NCBI GenBank assembly: GCA_030295235.1
Contig: AP026130.1
Span: forward strand, 558,001-622,000
Source of the DNA: Fistulifera solaris
Lineage: Eukaryota; Bacillariophyta; Bacillariophyceae; Naviculales; Stauroneidaceae
Length of the DNA: 64,000 nucleotides
Direction: 5' to 3'
Positions 20,819 through 31,125 of this stretch are shown piece by piece. Below the pieces are notes generated by a model. The model was given only the letters and a program-made list of their open reading frames with translations, searched no databases and was not told the origin of the DNA. A program made the translations under genes and the position numbers. Each line of letters starts with the position of its first letter. Position 1 is the stretch's first letter.

Positions 20819-22941
20819 ATGAATTCGCTTCGTGGCAGTCCAGACGTTGTGGATTTGACGGCGGATTACGGGATCGCGAATAATGCGGGTCGAACACAGT
20901 TCGCCCTCCGACAGGCTTTTGAAAGGAACGAAGTGATCGCCATAGACGACGAACCAAGACGAGAACCGACTCAGCGGTTCACAATGAAAGCGAAAAAACG
21001 AAAGCGACCGGCGGAGCCACACGGTCGATACGATGTCGTCGCACTTCCACAGCCCCTTCATCCGCCATCGGAGGTTGTTGACCTCAGTGGGGGAATGGCT
21101 TATTTGCCTCCCGCGGCTGCTTCGATCCCTACATCTGCGAGTGATGATACGTATTTCAACCAGGTTCTCCAAGTTTTCCCTGACGTGGAGCATGCCTACT
21201 TGAGAAAATTACTGACGGAGAACGGTAACAGCGTTGCTGTGGTAGTATCTTTCTTGGCGGATCAGTCCTCGTATCCGAAAGCCGACCATCGAAAACCCCC
21301 TCCTTCCGATGCTCCTCTTGTTGCAGTGGAAGGAAAAAAGTGGACGTATGACTTTATGTCGACGGAGAGCTTCGAGCCGAATGGATATTACCATCAGCAA
21401 GCTCAAGTGCAATTGCTGATTGACTGTAAGTATCATCAGAGACATACGCTTCTTTGCAACGTGACTATCCTCACCGTTGTTCTCTAAGTTCCGTATCTTT
21501 CCAAGGCTGGAGCACTCGCCTTTCTGATGCAGGCAAAACACCACTACGCCGTCGCTCATGACCGCATTCTGCAACTTGTGAAAGGGAAAGGGGGGTTGCA
21601 AGAGCAATATACCCGAATCCAAAGCGGGATGTTTCCACCCACGATCATTGGCAACGGGTTGTCGCCCAAACATGTCATCCGGCGGCCGCGAAAAAAGTCG
21701 GCTATTTACCACACGTCGATCCTAGATGGAGTCCTCGCGGAAGAATGTCAATACGTACAAGGCAAATTGTCCGAGTGGAAGCAGCAAACCGCCAAAGAGT
21801 TGCTTCGCATGAAACAAAAGGAAGTTTGTGATCGGGAAGGCACGGGTGTGGAATGCTTGTGCTGTTGTGACTCGTATCCGATTGAGGACATGGTTCAGTG
21901 CAATGACGAAGGTCATTTGTTTTGTTGTGATTGCTTGAAGCAGCAAACCGAAACTCTCATATTCGGCACGGGGAATCTGGGTGTGGACCGCTCGACCAAG
22001 AAATTAGCGACAGAACTACAATGCTTTCAAGGAGACTGCACGTCCACCTTTTCGAGGAAGTGCTTGGAGAAGGCATTGCCTCACAAGACGATGGTGAAGT
22101 ATGACAAGGTGCAATTTGAAGTATGGTACGTGCGCTCTGTGTAATCGTTTTAGTTTAAAAATCTCCAGCGTATTTACTAATTCCTTCACAAAGTGTTCAG
22201 CAAGCTGGTGTCGAAAATATGGCTGTCTGTCCGAAATGCAATTATCAAGTCGTGTTGTCATCGGCAGATCAGCGTGTCTTCGAATGCCCTGTCACAACCT
22301 GTCGTTACGAATCATGGTAAGCTTTTTTTATGTCAGGGCCGTCGACCTATTCTTGTGTACGATGCGCTAACTCGTACGTCCTGACAATAGCGTTCTCTGT
22401 GGGGAGGCGTCGCATATCCCTTTAAGATGCGAGGAGGTCGAAAAAGAAAAAAAAGAAACCAGTGGCCGCTTGACTGTCGAGGAAGCTATTTCCGCCGCCA
22501 AGATTCGTCACTGTCCGAAGTGTCGTAAACCATTCATAAAAAGCGACGGATGGTGAGTCATACAAAGCCTGCAGTTGTCGCTCCTTTTGTTTGTATCTTA
22601 CTTCTTGCTGTCTCGTTCGTACTTCTATTTCGAAAAGCAACAAAATTGTATGCGGCTGCGGTGCGAAAATTTGTTATGTCTGTAGAAGTTTGATCACTAG
22701 CCCGACTCCTTACACACATTTTTGCCAAACTCCCCACTGCCAACATCAACGGTGCAACTTGTGTCCCTTGTATACAAAGGATGCAGAGGATGATGCACGT
22801 GCGATGCGAGAAGCTGGTTTTCAAGCCGCAGAGCAGATACGAGAGAAATTGAAGCAAGATACAAGCGCTGCAGGGCGCAAGCCTTTGGATGTAAATATTG
22901 ACGTTGATGCTATTCTGAGAAACCCCAATCAGCGCCCATAA
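20819..22941 (+). CDS. RBR-type E3 ubiquitin ligase, RNF216/TRIAD3-like
   Basis: A RING-in-between-RING ligase. The RING1 region (CLCCCDSYPIEDMVQC...GHLFCCDC) is followed by an IBR (CPKCNYQVVLSS...CPVTTCRYESC, then CGEASHIPLRCEEVEKE) and RING2 (CPKCRKPFIKSDGCNKIVCGCG), where the catalytic Cys is expected near CGAKICYVC. The tail HFCQTPHCQHQRCNLCPLYT is characteristic of RNF216. A CUE-like ubiquitin-binding segment (about residues 105-145; VFPDVEHAYLRKLL) lies upstream. Two SUMO-interaction-like motifs, DVVDLT and EVVDLS, are in the first 100 residues. Exons are 20819-21425, 21489-22125, 22194-22316, 22391-22552 and 22638-22941, giving 610 aa with no breaks. The 3' end faces EMC1, 58 bp away. 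Confidence 0.9.
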
Positions 22942-22999
22942 ATAAAAGCGGAACTCTTCAGATATATGCGTAAATGATTGAGATAGTAATGGATAATAT

Positions 23000-25502
23000 T
23001 TACAGCCATGTTTGTTTCTTCAATTTCTTCGCCGCCATTCTATCCACCACAAGCACAGTAACCAACAAAGCAGCGACAACCAGGGATAGTAAGGGACGGT
23101 TAAAACTGTCTGGGAGCAGGTCGAAGCCTCTAGCTGGCGAAGTTCGAGCAAAGAAAATGTCGGGGCCACCGAAAGCCAAAACTAAAGACTGCGACTCCAA
23201 ATCAGTTGGGGCGCTGATTACGGTGTGCACAGACTCGACCGTTTGATTGTAGTTGATCGTCATGTAGGGAACAATAGGGATGAGTTCGGTATACGGACGC
23301 AATCCTTCTTTCTTCTCTGAGTCTTTTAACTGACCCAAAGGCCGTCGTGGGTCTACCAACTTTCTATCCACACCTGTAATTTGCCCATCAACAGTTGCCA
23401 ACAGTAGTCTTCGACTGCTAATTCCACTTCTCGACGTTGTGACCCCGAGAGCAGACACTGGCTTAGCCAAGCTATAAAGCTTCGAAAGGACGACAGGCTT
23501 GGAATCGCGGGCATCAAGACTTGAAAACGTTGACGAATGTTCTGGTGAGGTAAATGCAGTTACTCCCTTACTGCCAATCATCCCCTCGTACTTTTACAAA
23601 GTAAAATGTGAGTGCTATAGATCAAGTACAAGAACAAACGACGAAAAGAGCAGTAAGATAATCTTACCAAGGATAGAACACCAAGCTCAGATCTTCGGGT
23701 TTTGGAGTTTCCGAAGGTATAGTAAATCCAGTTTTCCGAAATGACGGCCTGAGGCTTCGGAAAGCCGGCCGCATTAACGTGACTTATACGGTACAAAACT
23801 TGACCAGATACGGTGTCGACCACATTGATAAACAAATTAGGTTTTGTACTAACCGCACTGACCTCCATGTTATCAGATTCGTCTGTGGCCCCAACTGGTT
23901 TTCGGTTGACCTGAAACATTGCCGACACCATTTCATCATCCTTATAGCTTGAAACCTTCTCAGTGATGAAAACCGCTAAATGCGGATTCAGATATTTCAG
24001 TAAAAGAGAGTCGTCCCCCATGACTGAACAAGGGGATTGCACCGACTCGTGTCGCGGAGGATACGCTAAGCTAATAATCTTTTCTCCGTCAAAAACAGTC
24101 GAACCAATCGTAAGTCGGGTGCTGCCTCGAAGCAACAAGGTCTTAAGGGAGTTTTCCGTATCCACTACGTGTGTATAGAGCCCCGATTCTGGGAAAGTGA
24201 CTTCGTCGCTACTTGGAATAGAGTAGATGCTCTGATCTTGAGTTAAAACGAACGCCCCTTGACGACAATCAGTTGAACTGGTCTCAACTGGGATAATTTG
24301 CGCGACAGGTGATTTCAGCTGGATGGCGCCCTTTGCAAAACCTTGCCCGTGGGCCCATCCCAGCAAATCCACTCGAGTTGTTCGTTGCGAATGTTCGATA
24401 AAGCCAAGTAATCACCGTGATCACCGTGATAGCCGGTCCAAGGACCACCATGGACTAATCGGTGCCAATTTGCTTCAGGTAAGTCAATTTGGTAACGAAT
24501 ATTCCGATCAATCGTATCTAAAGCCCAGATTCGATTCGCCGACGTCGACATAAGGATCGCGATCTTGACAAACCCAAAGAGATGGTTTCGTCGGTCGCTG
24601 CGTTCGGTGGTGAAAATCGAGGTGATGGCGCTCCACTGGGATTGCAATCGATTCGGCAGCGAAATCAAGTCGTGCGATGTACCTTCCCCACCCACATAGT
24701 GGCTCGCATCTACCAAAGAACCCACTGAAATACTTGACAGTGATTCTTCCGCTTGCCAAAGAGTTGTAATTTTCTTCTCTTCAATGGCAATCACCTTCGT
24801 GGAACCGCGTTGTGTGGATATCAATGCCTTTACTGAGGCTGAACATTTCAATAAAGTTACATGAGCAATCGGATCATTCTCGGAGGACGCTTCCCATTCC
24901 ACTGCGAGAGAGTCTTGATTTCCGTTCGCAGAATCCCACACTTTCAAGACGGATCCCTCAAAATTCAGTAAAAGCTTTGCCTCCGCACAGAACGTTGCAG
25001 GTTTCACGTCACTGATTCGTCCAGATATTTCTGGAGCCAGCGCACCTGTTGGCATGTGAAACACAGACTTGCTGTTTCCTCCACAACTAGCTACGACATA
25101 CTCTTCATTCTTTTCAGTGACGACCCCCAAGCGCGGGATGCAATTCGGAGAATGAACGACTGCATCCCATACCAGAAGCCCATTTTCCGCATGCCACGCC
25201 CGCAAAATTCCACCATCATCTAATGTCGCCACGTACTGCACTCCTACCGTCATCGCGTGACCTTTACCGGTGGTAGATGAACAAACATTGTGCCGCCAGA
25301 GTAGCGAGCCGTCACGAATGTTACGGCTGGCCGTGTAACAAGAGTCGGGGTTACTGGTAATGACAGCATCGTGAATCGCGTACGCTACTTGAACAGGTCC
25401 GTGACCTGTTGTGGCGATATGGAAGTCGAGTTGACCGGCCTCTTCTTCAAACAATGCCGAAGAGAAAGGGGCGAACGCCAACAGGAAAGTCCAAAATTTC
25501 AT
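23000..25502 (-). CDS. EMC1: ER membrane protein complex subunit 1
   Basis: EMC1 is the large lumenal beta-propeller subunit of the EMC insertase. It has an N-terminal signal peptide (MKFWTFLLAFAPFSSALFEE). The EMC1 C-terminal domain is clear: LLKYLNPHLAVFITEKVS, VISENWIYYTF..SKTRRSELGVL, SSRRLLLATVDGQI, VDPRRPL, VPYMTINYNQTVESV, and a final membrane helix (LLSLVVAALLVTVLVVDRM) with a Lys-rich KKLKKQTWL end. One intron, 23591-23667. Inferred length is about 808 aa, shorter than animal EMC1 (about 990). One frame break lies near 24325-24340, best placed in the A run 24337-24340 (one base short); a missing G at 24332 would also serve. ATG is at 25502. Confidence 0.92.
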
Positions 25503-25973
25503 CACAAAAATTAAGTGGAGAAATTAGTGTAGCTGCAAGCTTCAGAGAAGTGATGTAAGCAGAAACCCTTCTATGGAGAATCTATCAAGTTAGCAAGGAA
25601 GCGAGCAGGCTCTTTGCTTTTGCTGCACGCAACAACTTGGCAAATGAATGATATCTATCTCTCATCATCGCCATCGTCGTCGTTGACCGTCGTCGCTTTG
25701 TAAAAAATCTCGTCCAGCCGCGAGCGGAGGACAGACGTTAATTGCTCGTGACTCATGACTTGCTCATCCACGAAGCATCGTCTGTGCGTCGTCACAACAC
25801 ATCAAACACACTGGCGCCAAGAAAAAGATACCGGTACCGGAGTAGTCTAGTCTAAACGAAAAATAAATCCGACAAAAATCAAAAATCGCGACATGAGCAT
25901 CCGACTTCTAATCGAACCCCACGAAAAATAGCTTGACGGATCCCCAAAAGTTTGCAATCAAATAGACTAGATA
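25503..25973. promoter_or_regulatory. Divergent promoter region, EMC1 / JmjC gene
   Basis: 471 bp between two divergent starts. It contains no open coding frame of interest. A cgtcgtcgt-rich patch at 25675-25695 lies in the likely EMC1 5' region. Confidence 0.4.
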
Positions 25974-27487
25974 ATGACAAGAAAGAGGAAAGCAGCCGGG
26001 TTGAGCGGCACGCAGCAGACGGGAACGAGTACAAACCGTGACGACAGTAACGAGAATTCTTCCTGTTGTATCCGAGTCACATCGAATAAAAATGATGATG
26101 ACGAAGAATCTCTTTGCAACAACTATTAGGGCCGTTATCCAAAGACTTATTCATGTCAAAGTATTTTCGTGCCAAAGCAGTGCACGTGAAGTCTTCTGTC
26201 GCACGCTTTCAAGGTTTAACGGAGGAATTGTCCGATGCGGAACGGATTCTACAAGAAACGTCATCAGAATCGATCTTCGTATGGCTGCCTTCGAACAAGT
26301 CTTCAAAAGAGTCTCACATCAAATCGATTGAAGTTTCGGATCCCGGAGCAGCGTATGCCCTACTGCAAGCCGGACATGCTACGTACTGCCGAGCGCCTCC
26401 GCACATTGAAGAACATTTAGTGCGTCGACTCTTACAAGATACGCAAATTGGTTGCGGGTGTCAACATTCTGCTTTGGCGAGAGGAGAAGTTGAAGTCTTT
26501 ATTGGAGCTACTTCTGGGCAGGTCACAGGATGGCACATGGATTTTCAAGAAAATTTCACCCTACAACTGACCGGGAAAAAGCAATGGGATCTAAAAGCGA
26601 GCACCGTCCAACATCCGTTACGAGGCGTGACTCCTCATTATGCATCTCCCGAAATGGTGGAACCACAGCTCAAGGCGGCTCGACTGGCGGATCCCAGCTT
26701 CCAGTTTGATCATCCCAGCGAGAGTAACAGTGTCGGTGAAATCGAAACGGTAGTCGTGGGGCCGGGTGATGTGTTGTATCATCCAGCGGGGATCTGGCAT
26801 CGAGTCAAAGTTCTCGAACCGGGTATTTCGATCAACATATCACTCATGGCATCAAATTATGCAACGTTGGTTTGTCAGTCCCTACAGCAGTATCTATTGC
26901 AACGTCCGGCTTGGCGACAACTGATACAGGGTCCGGCGCCGCTGGACGGTTTGCTCGCGGAGCTGCCCGATATTATCCATCAGTTCATTCGCGAAACAGG
27001 AACCAACGGTATACTTCCACCAGTGATTCAAGAGGGCGGGATAAAAACGGCTGAAGACGATGGTGACAACGATGAAATGAGCGGTAATGATAGTGAGGCG
27101 TCGAGTGCTGCTGCTGTTGACGACGAAATTGTAGATGCAGACTCCTTTCCGGTGCATTACAGTTTGGAAGATTTCAAGAGGCTTGTCTTAACAATTAATC
27201 CTTTAGCATCCATGCTCGACCAGAACGAGGTTCGGAAGTATTACCACGGAAAGCCAGAGACCACTACGACTGAAAGCATCAAAATATTGAACGTCAACTT
27301 TGCGGGAAACGAGAATCACGAGAGCCTAGTGCGAGTTACGTTTCGGACTAAACATTACGATGTAGTAGACGAGTATTTGACGAAAACAGACGGAGTTCTA
27401 TTGCCACGAGAAACCGTTCCGTTGTCGAATTTCTTGATTCACTACGGATACATCATCGGAACACCGACAGCGGAGATGAAGCGATAA
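25974..27487 (+). CDS. JmjC-domain 2-oxoglutarate oxygenase (ROX/NO66-like)
   Basis: An Fe(II)/2-oxoglutarate-dependent oxygenase of the JmjC/cupin_8 group. The iron ligands are visible as H-x-D in GWHMDFQENFTLQL and the distal His in VGPGDVLYHPAGIWHRV. GKKQWDL after the first pair matches the GxKxW strand of ribosomal oxygenases. A C-terminal region with an acidic stretch follows. The substrate may be a ribosomal protein or histone, but this is not determinable here. ATG 25974 gives a basic, possibly nuclear, start (MTRKRKAAG). This frame joins the main one if the T run 26113-26115 is one base short (DDDEESL|LQQLLG). Without that correction the first usable ATG is 26153. Inferred length is about 504 aa, no introns. 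Confidence 0.78.
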
Positions 27488-27741
27488 AAATAAATGACAG
27501 AATTAATCATATGAAACATTGGCTCTTGTAGAATCTAACCTAATTTCGTCTTGGGTAGCTTCAAATACGACTCCAAGTCACAGACATTCGTGACTCCAAG
27601 TAGCGACACGCACGAGACACGGGGAGAAGCATTTTTGCAAACAACGCGTGTGTGCCTAGCTTGAACGACGAATCTTGCAACTCATTATTTATCTCTTCCT
27701 TGCATTAAGATAAATTAAAACAAATCATCTTACTGTTTATC

Positions 27742-29646
27742 ATGCCTAGTTTCGTTCCTCGAGTGGCGACGTTGCTGTGTCTGCCGCTTCTTCAGCCAGC
27801 CGCGTCGTTCCACGTACCTGGCTTTACGAGACCTCATCGACCTCATACCTATCTTCGAGTATCCGAGAATTTTCTCAGTTTTGAAGACGGTACCAACAGT
27901 CAAATTGCACAGCATGCGGATGATCCGATTGTGGGAGAGCTGGTTCCTGAGCACGATGGAGCGAATGGCGAGTCGGATCTATTGACGACCCTCCCTCGTC
28001 ATTCGAATCCTCGTGTGACCGAGATTCTGATCAAGACAGAGCAGCTGCTGCAGCAGTTTCACAAAGCGGCACAAAAAATGAAATTAGAGGAAGTCGCAGC
28101 TGATAAAGAATCAGAAGAACGGGAAGAAAGTATTTTTGCAAATAATTACGTGGACCTGGGAAAAATCGATACTATCGGCTTCGATTACGATTATACACTT
28201 GTGACGTACACAGACGATCTTCTCGACCTCATTTACGAAAAAGCCCTCGCCCGCTTGGTGAGCGATCGTCAGTATCCGTCCGAAATGCTTGAAGCGGGGC
28301 TCAAATACGATCCTTTCTTTTCCATTCGAGGCTTGGCGGTCGATAAGGAGACCGGATGGATTACTCATTTATCATACACTCACAAAGTCGCTGTTGCATG
28401 GGAGGGCAGAACGAAGCTTCCCACATCACGTTTACTACAAGAATATCGCATGAAGCGAGCTCTCGACCCCGCTGGTCGTAAAAAGCGCTTAAAACCCCTG
28501 AATGATCTGTTTTCAATGTCAGAGTGTTGCCTGATTGCTGACACCATTCAATTCTTCAAAGATCGCAATATAGCGTACAGTCCAAAAAACGTCGTCAACG
28601 ACGTGCTCAAGGCAGTGACTGAAACCCATTTATCCGGAGAATTTCACCGACTTGTTGCAGCTCACCCAGAACGATATTTCCGACCAACCCCACACCTTTC
28701 TCAGGTTTTGAGCAATTTCAAAGCTGCTGGAAAGCGCCTTATTTTCGTTTCCAACTCTCCTTTTTGGTATGTTGATGCCGGGATGAAATATATTTTTGGT
28801 CACGACTGGCTGAAGGAGTGGGATGCTATTATTACAAGTAAGTAATGCGAAATGAAAAGATTTTGTGCTCGTGTTGAAAACGATGTACTAATTCATTCCA
28901 TTCCTTTCAGGTGCCGGTAAACCCAATTTTTATACAGATACGTCGCGGCCCTTTCGAGAGGTTTGCCTTGAAACGGGTCGTCTGCTTTTTCGCGAAGTCG
29001 ATAGCTTCGAAGCAGGAAAAGTCTATACTGAAGGTTGTTTGAATGAACTAATGAGATTGATGGATTGGTCACCAAAGCACAACACAGACTATGAATTGAA
29101 CCTTGTGAGCGGCTCGCACGAGGTCGCCACTGCCAATGTACTGTACATTGGCGATTCTCTCTTGCCGATTTAGTGGATGCAAAGCGCCAGTATGGCTGGA
29201 CAACTGCAGCAGTAACGCCCGAGGTCGGATACGAAATGGATGTGCAAAACAAAGCGGATTTTGTCATGTCGCAGCAATCGATCGAACTTCTCTTAAATGC
29301 CTTGCGGATGGTTCAAGATCAGTTGGGGATTACCATGAGAACAAGAGAGGATAAGAAGGTCCTCAACGAGCTGGAAAGGCTTGTTTCCCTGTGGCGTGAC
29401 CGCGAGACCAGCATATTGGGTAATCCATTTGGAAGTGTGTTCAGAGCGCGATACCAGCCTTCTTTGTTCGCTCATTCGTTGCGAAGATACTGTGACCTTT
29501 ACATGACATCAGTAAGCAGCCTTCGTTTCTATAGTCCCGAACATCGGTTTTACCCAGAACAAACACACCGCCTTTTGGCGCACGAAATTCAAGATGGTCC
29601 TACGTGCTTCGATTTTGACAGCTTGATGAGTGAAGAAGCTTCTTGA
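27742..29646 (+). CDS. HAD-superfamily 5'-nucleotidase (NT5DC-like), probably plastid-targeted
   Basis: A cytosolic-IMP-GMP-nucleotidase-type (cN-II/NT5DC) HAD hydrolase. Motif I is IGFDYDYTLVTY; motif II lies in RLIFVSNSPFWYVDAGM; the motif IV area is VLYIGDSL followed by DLVDAKR. A hydrophobic leader (VATLLCLPLLQPAASF) ends in AAS|F, resembling the diatom ASAFAP plastid signal with Phe at +1, followed by a basic Pro/Arg/His-rich transit-like segment. One intron at 28838-28910. Inferred length is about 610 aa. The frame breaks at 29162-29163 (TT, expected TTT) right inside the GDSLFADL motif. Real activity is unproven: many NT5DC proteins have no known substrate. Confidence 0.85.
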
Positions 29647-29837
29647 ACTAGTTAGACTGCTAGCTGTGAAAGAAAGATCAATTTCTAAAGCTTCTTGGCC
29701 CATCAAAGAGAGACATGGATGTGTCGATACGCCATGCGTTGCGCACCTTATACACACCAATTAACAATTTGTTGTCTTACTATTATGTCTGTTTGGTATT
29801 GTTAGAACGAAAGTGCGCTCGCAGTCAATCATCGTCG

Positions 29838-30848
29838 TTAACCCGTGATGAAGCGATGAAACAGCAAAGTACACATGGTTGGTACAAAGGTAGAAAGTTT
29901 CAATGAAGCTAACGCTTTTGAAGTCTCGCGTGATTCTGTGTAATTGATCACCCCGAGGTTTTGACTAGGCGGTTCGCTTGTTAATCCGTCGCAAACATAG
30001 TTCTTCGGAATACTTTTTGAGTTTTGACACAAGACGAGCTGAATCCAAGGGTACATCGAAGACACCGTGACGCTAAGCAGAGCCAGGGCAGGAGAACTAC
30101 AGTCGATTGGACTAGCAATAACAGCAACTTGCAGAGCAGAACCTTCGGAATTCAGTAGAAAGGGCGCACCAGCGTCTCCGCTGCAGACTGAAGATCTTTT
30201 GCTGTGAGGTATCGAACAAAACGAGTGTTCAATAATATCGTCACGATAATAAATCGTCTCGTTGGGCTTCTGCCCCCATGATGCGATACAGGCGCCGTCC
30301 GGCACGTACGTGTACGTAGCTGTGACAAGCTGATCTGAAATGTGAGAAGTATTCCAACCGGCGGCAACTAGATCAGCAGAACTCTGTGGAATCAGTGGCT
30401 TGTCGTTTAGTTGAACGGGTAGTTTCGCTCTCTCGCCAGAGTCGAAAAAGATCAAACCAACGTTATAGGGGTCTACGCTGACACCTCCACTTGAACTTGG
30501 ATCTCGCCCAGTGTACTCAGGATGCTTTACTGCTTTCCTAATTGGGTGCGTTTCGTTCGATCCGGTGCCTACTTGTACAACAATTTTTAAGCAATGGGCG
30601 GCCGTGAGGACTGTGTCGTGGGCGATTAGTGTCCCACCACACTTATGATTTCCATCTTCGTCTTTCAAGGTTACCATGAAGGTGAACCTGTCATCAAGGA
30701 CCATTTTACCATTAAAAATAAGGGAACGATCAAGTAAACCAGTTGTCTGGTATAAACTAGCCACCAGCGCACAAAGTTTCACTTGGGCCATCATCATGAC
30801 TGGTGTATTTGAGGACTTGAGTTGTTTAGTGGCAAACTTCGCCGTCAT
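29838..30848 (-). CDS. Trypsin-fold serine protease homologue, predicted inactive
   Basis: A chymotrypsin-fold (S1) domain with an N-terminal hydrophobic leader (MMMAQVKLCALVASL). The histidine motif LTAAHC is intact (His85), preceded by CGGTLIAHDTV. The aspartate position reads DPYNVGLIFF, so Asn129 stands where catalytic Asp belongs. The serine motif reads VCSGDAGAPF, so Ala226 replaces catalytic Ser, and Ser replaces the specificity-pocket Asp189. The fold-defining Cys and Gly residues are kept. It is therefore most likely a non-proteolytic binding or regulatory protein, secreted or membrane-bound; the C-terminus ends in a short hydrophobic segment. The reading frame is intact over 336 aa, so loss of the triad is by substitution, not decay. 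The ATG chosen is at 30848. Confidence 0.85.
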   Translation of the reverse strand: MTAKFATKQLKSSNTPVMMMAQVKLCALVASLYQTTGLLDRSLIFNGKMVLDDRFTFMVTLKDEDGNHKCGGTLIAHDTVLTAAHCLKIVVQVGTGSNETHPIRKAVKHPEYTGRDPSSSGGVSVDPYNVGLIFFDSGERAKLPVQLNDKPLIPQSSADLVAAGWNTSHISDQLVTATYTYVPDGACIASWGQKPNETIYYRDDIIEHSFCSIPHSKRSSVCSGDAGAPFLLNSEGSALQVAVIASPIDCSSPALALLSVTVSSMYPWIQLVLCQNSKSIPKNYVCDGLTSEPPSQNLGVINYTESRETSKALASLKLSTFVPTMCTLLFHRFITG

Positions 30849-31125
30849 GCTGATCAAATATGGTATTTCACACGAAAACCTCGCGGACCACCGTTTCGCA
30901 ATTTAACCGTCGGTTTCACACAATGAATTTCCCTTTAAAAGTGCTATGTACTCACGACAATAAATGTCACCTGCCACCTCAACGCTAACGAACTTATGAT
31001 AAACATAAAAAAACTAGTTTAATGAAACTATAACTGCATGAGACAGGAACATCTGTCTTGGAAAACAAGTAAGCTCACTTTTGTTGTGGACTTCTAGCCA
31101 TCGCAAGGTTCACGACGACGACGAC

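Noticed and set aside
29838-30848. Annotating the trypsin-fold protein as an active protease
   Set aside because: Catalytic Ser and Asp positions are Ala and Asn in an otherwise intact reading frame.
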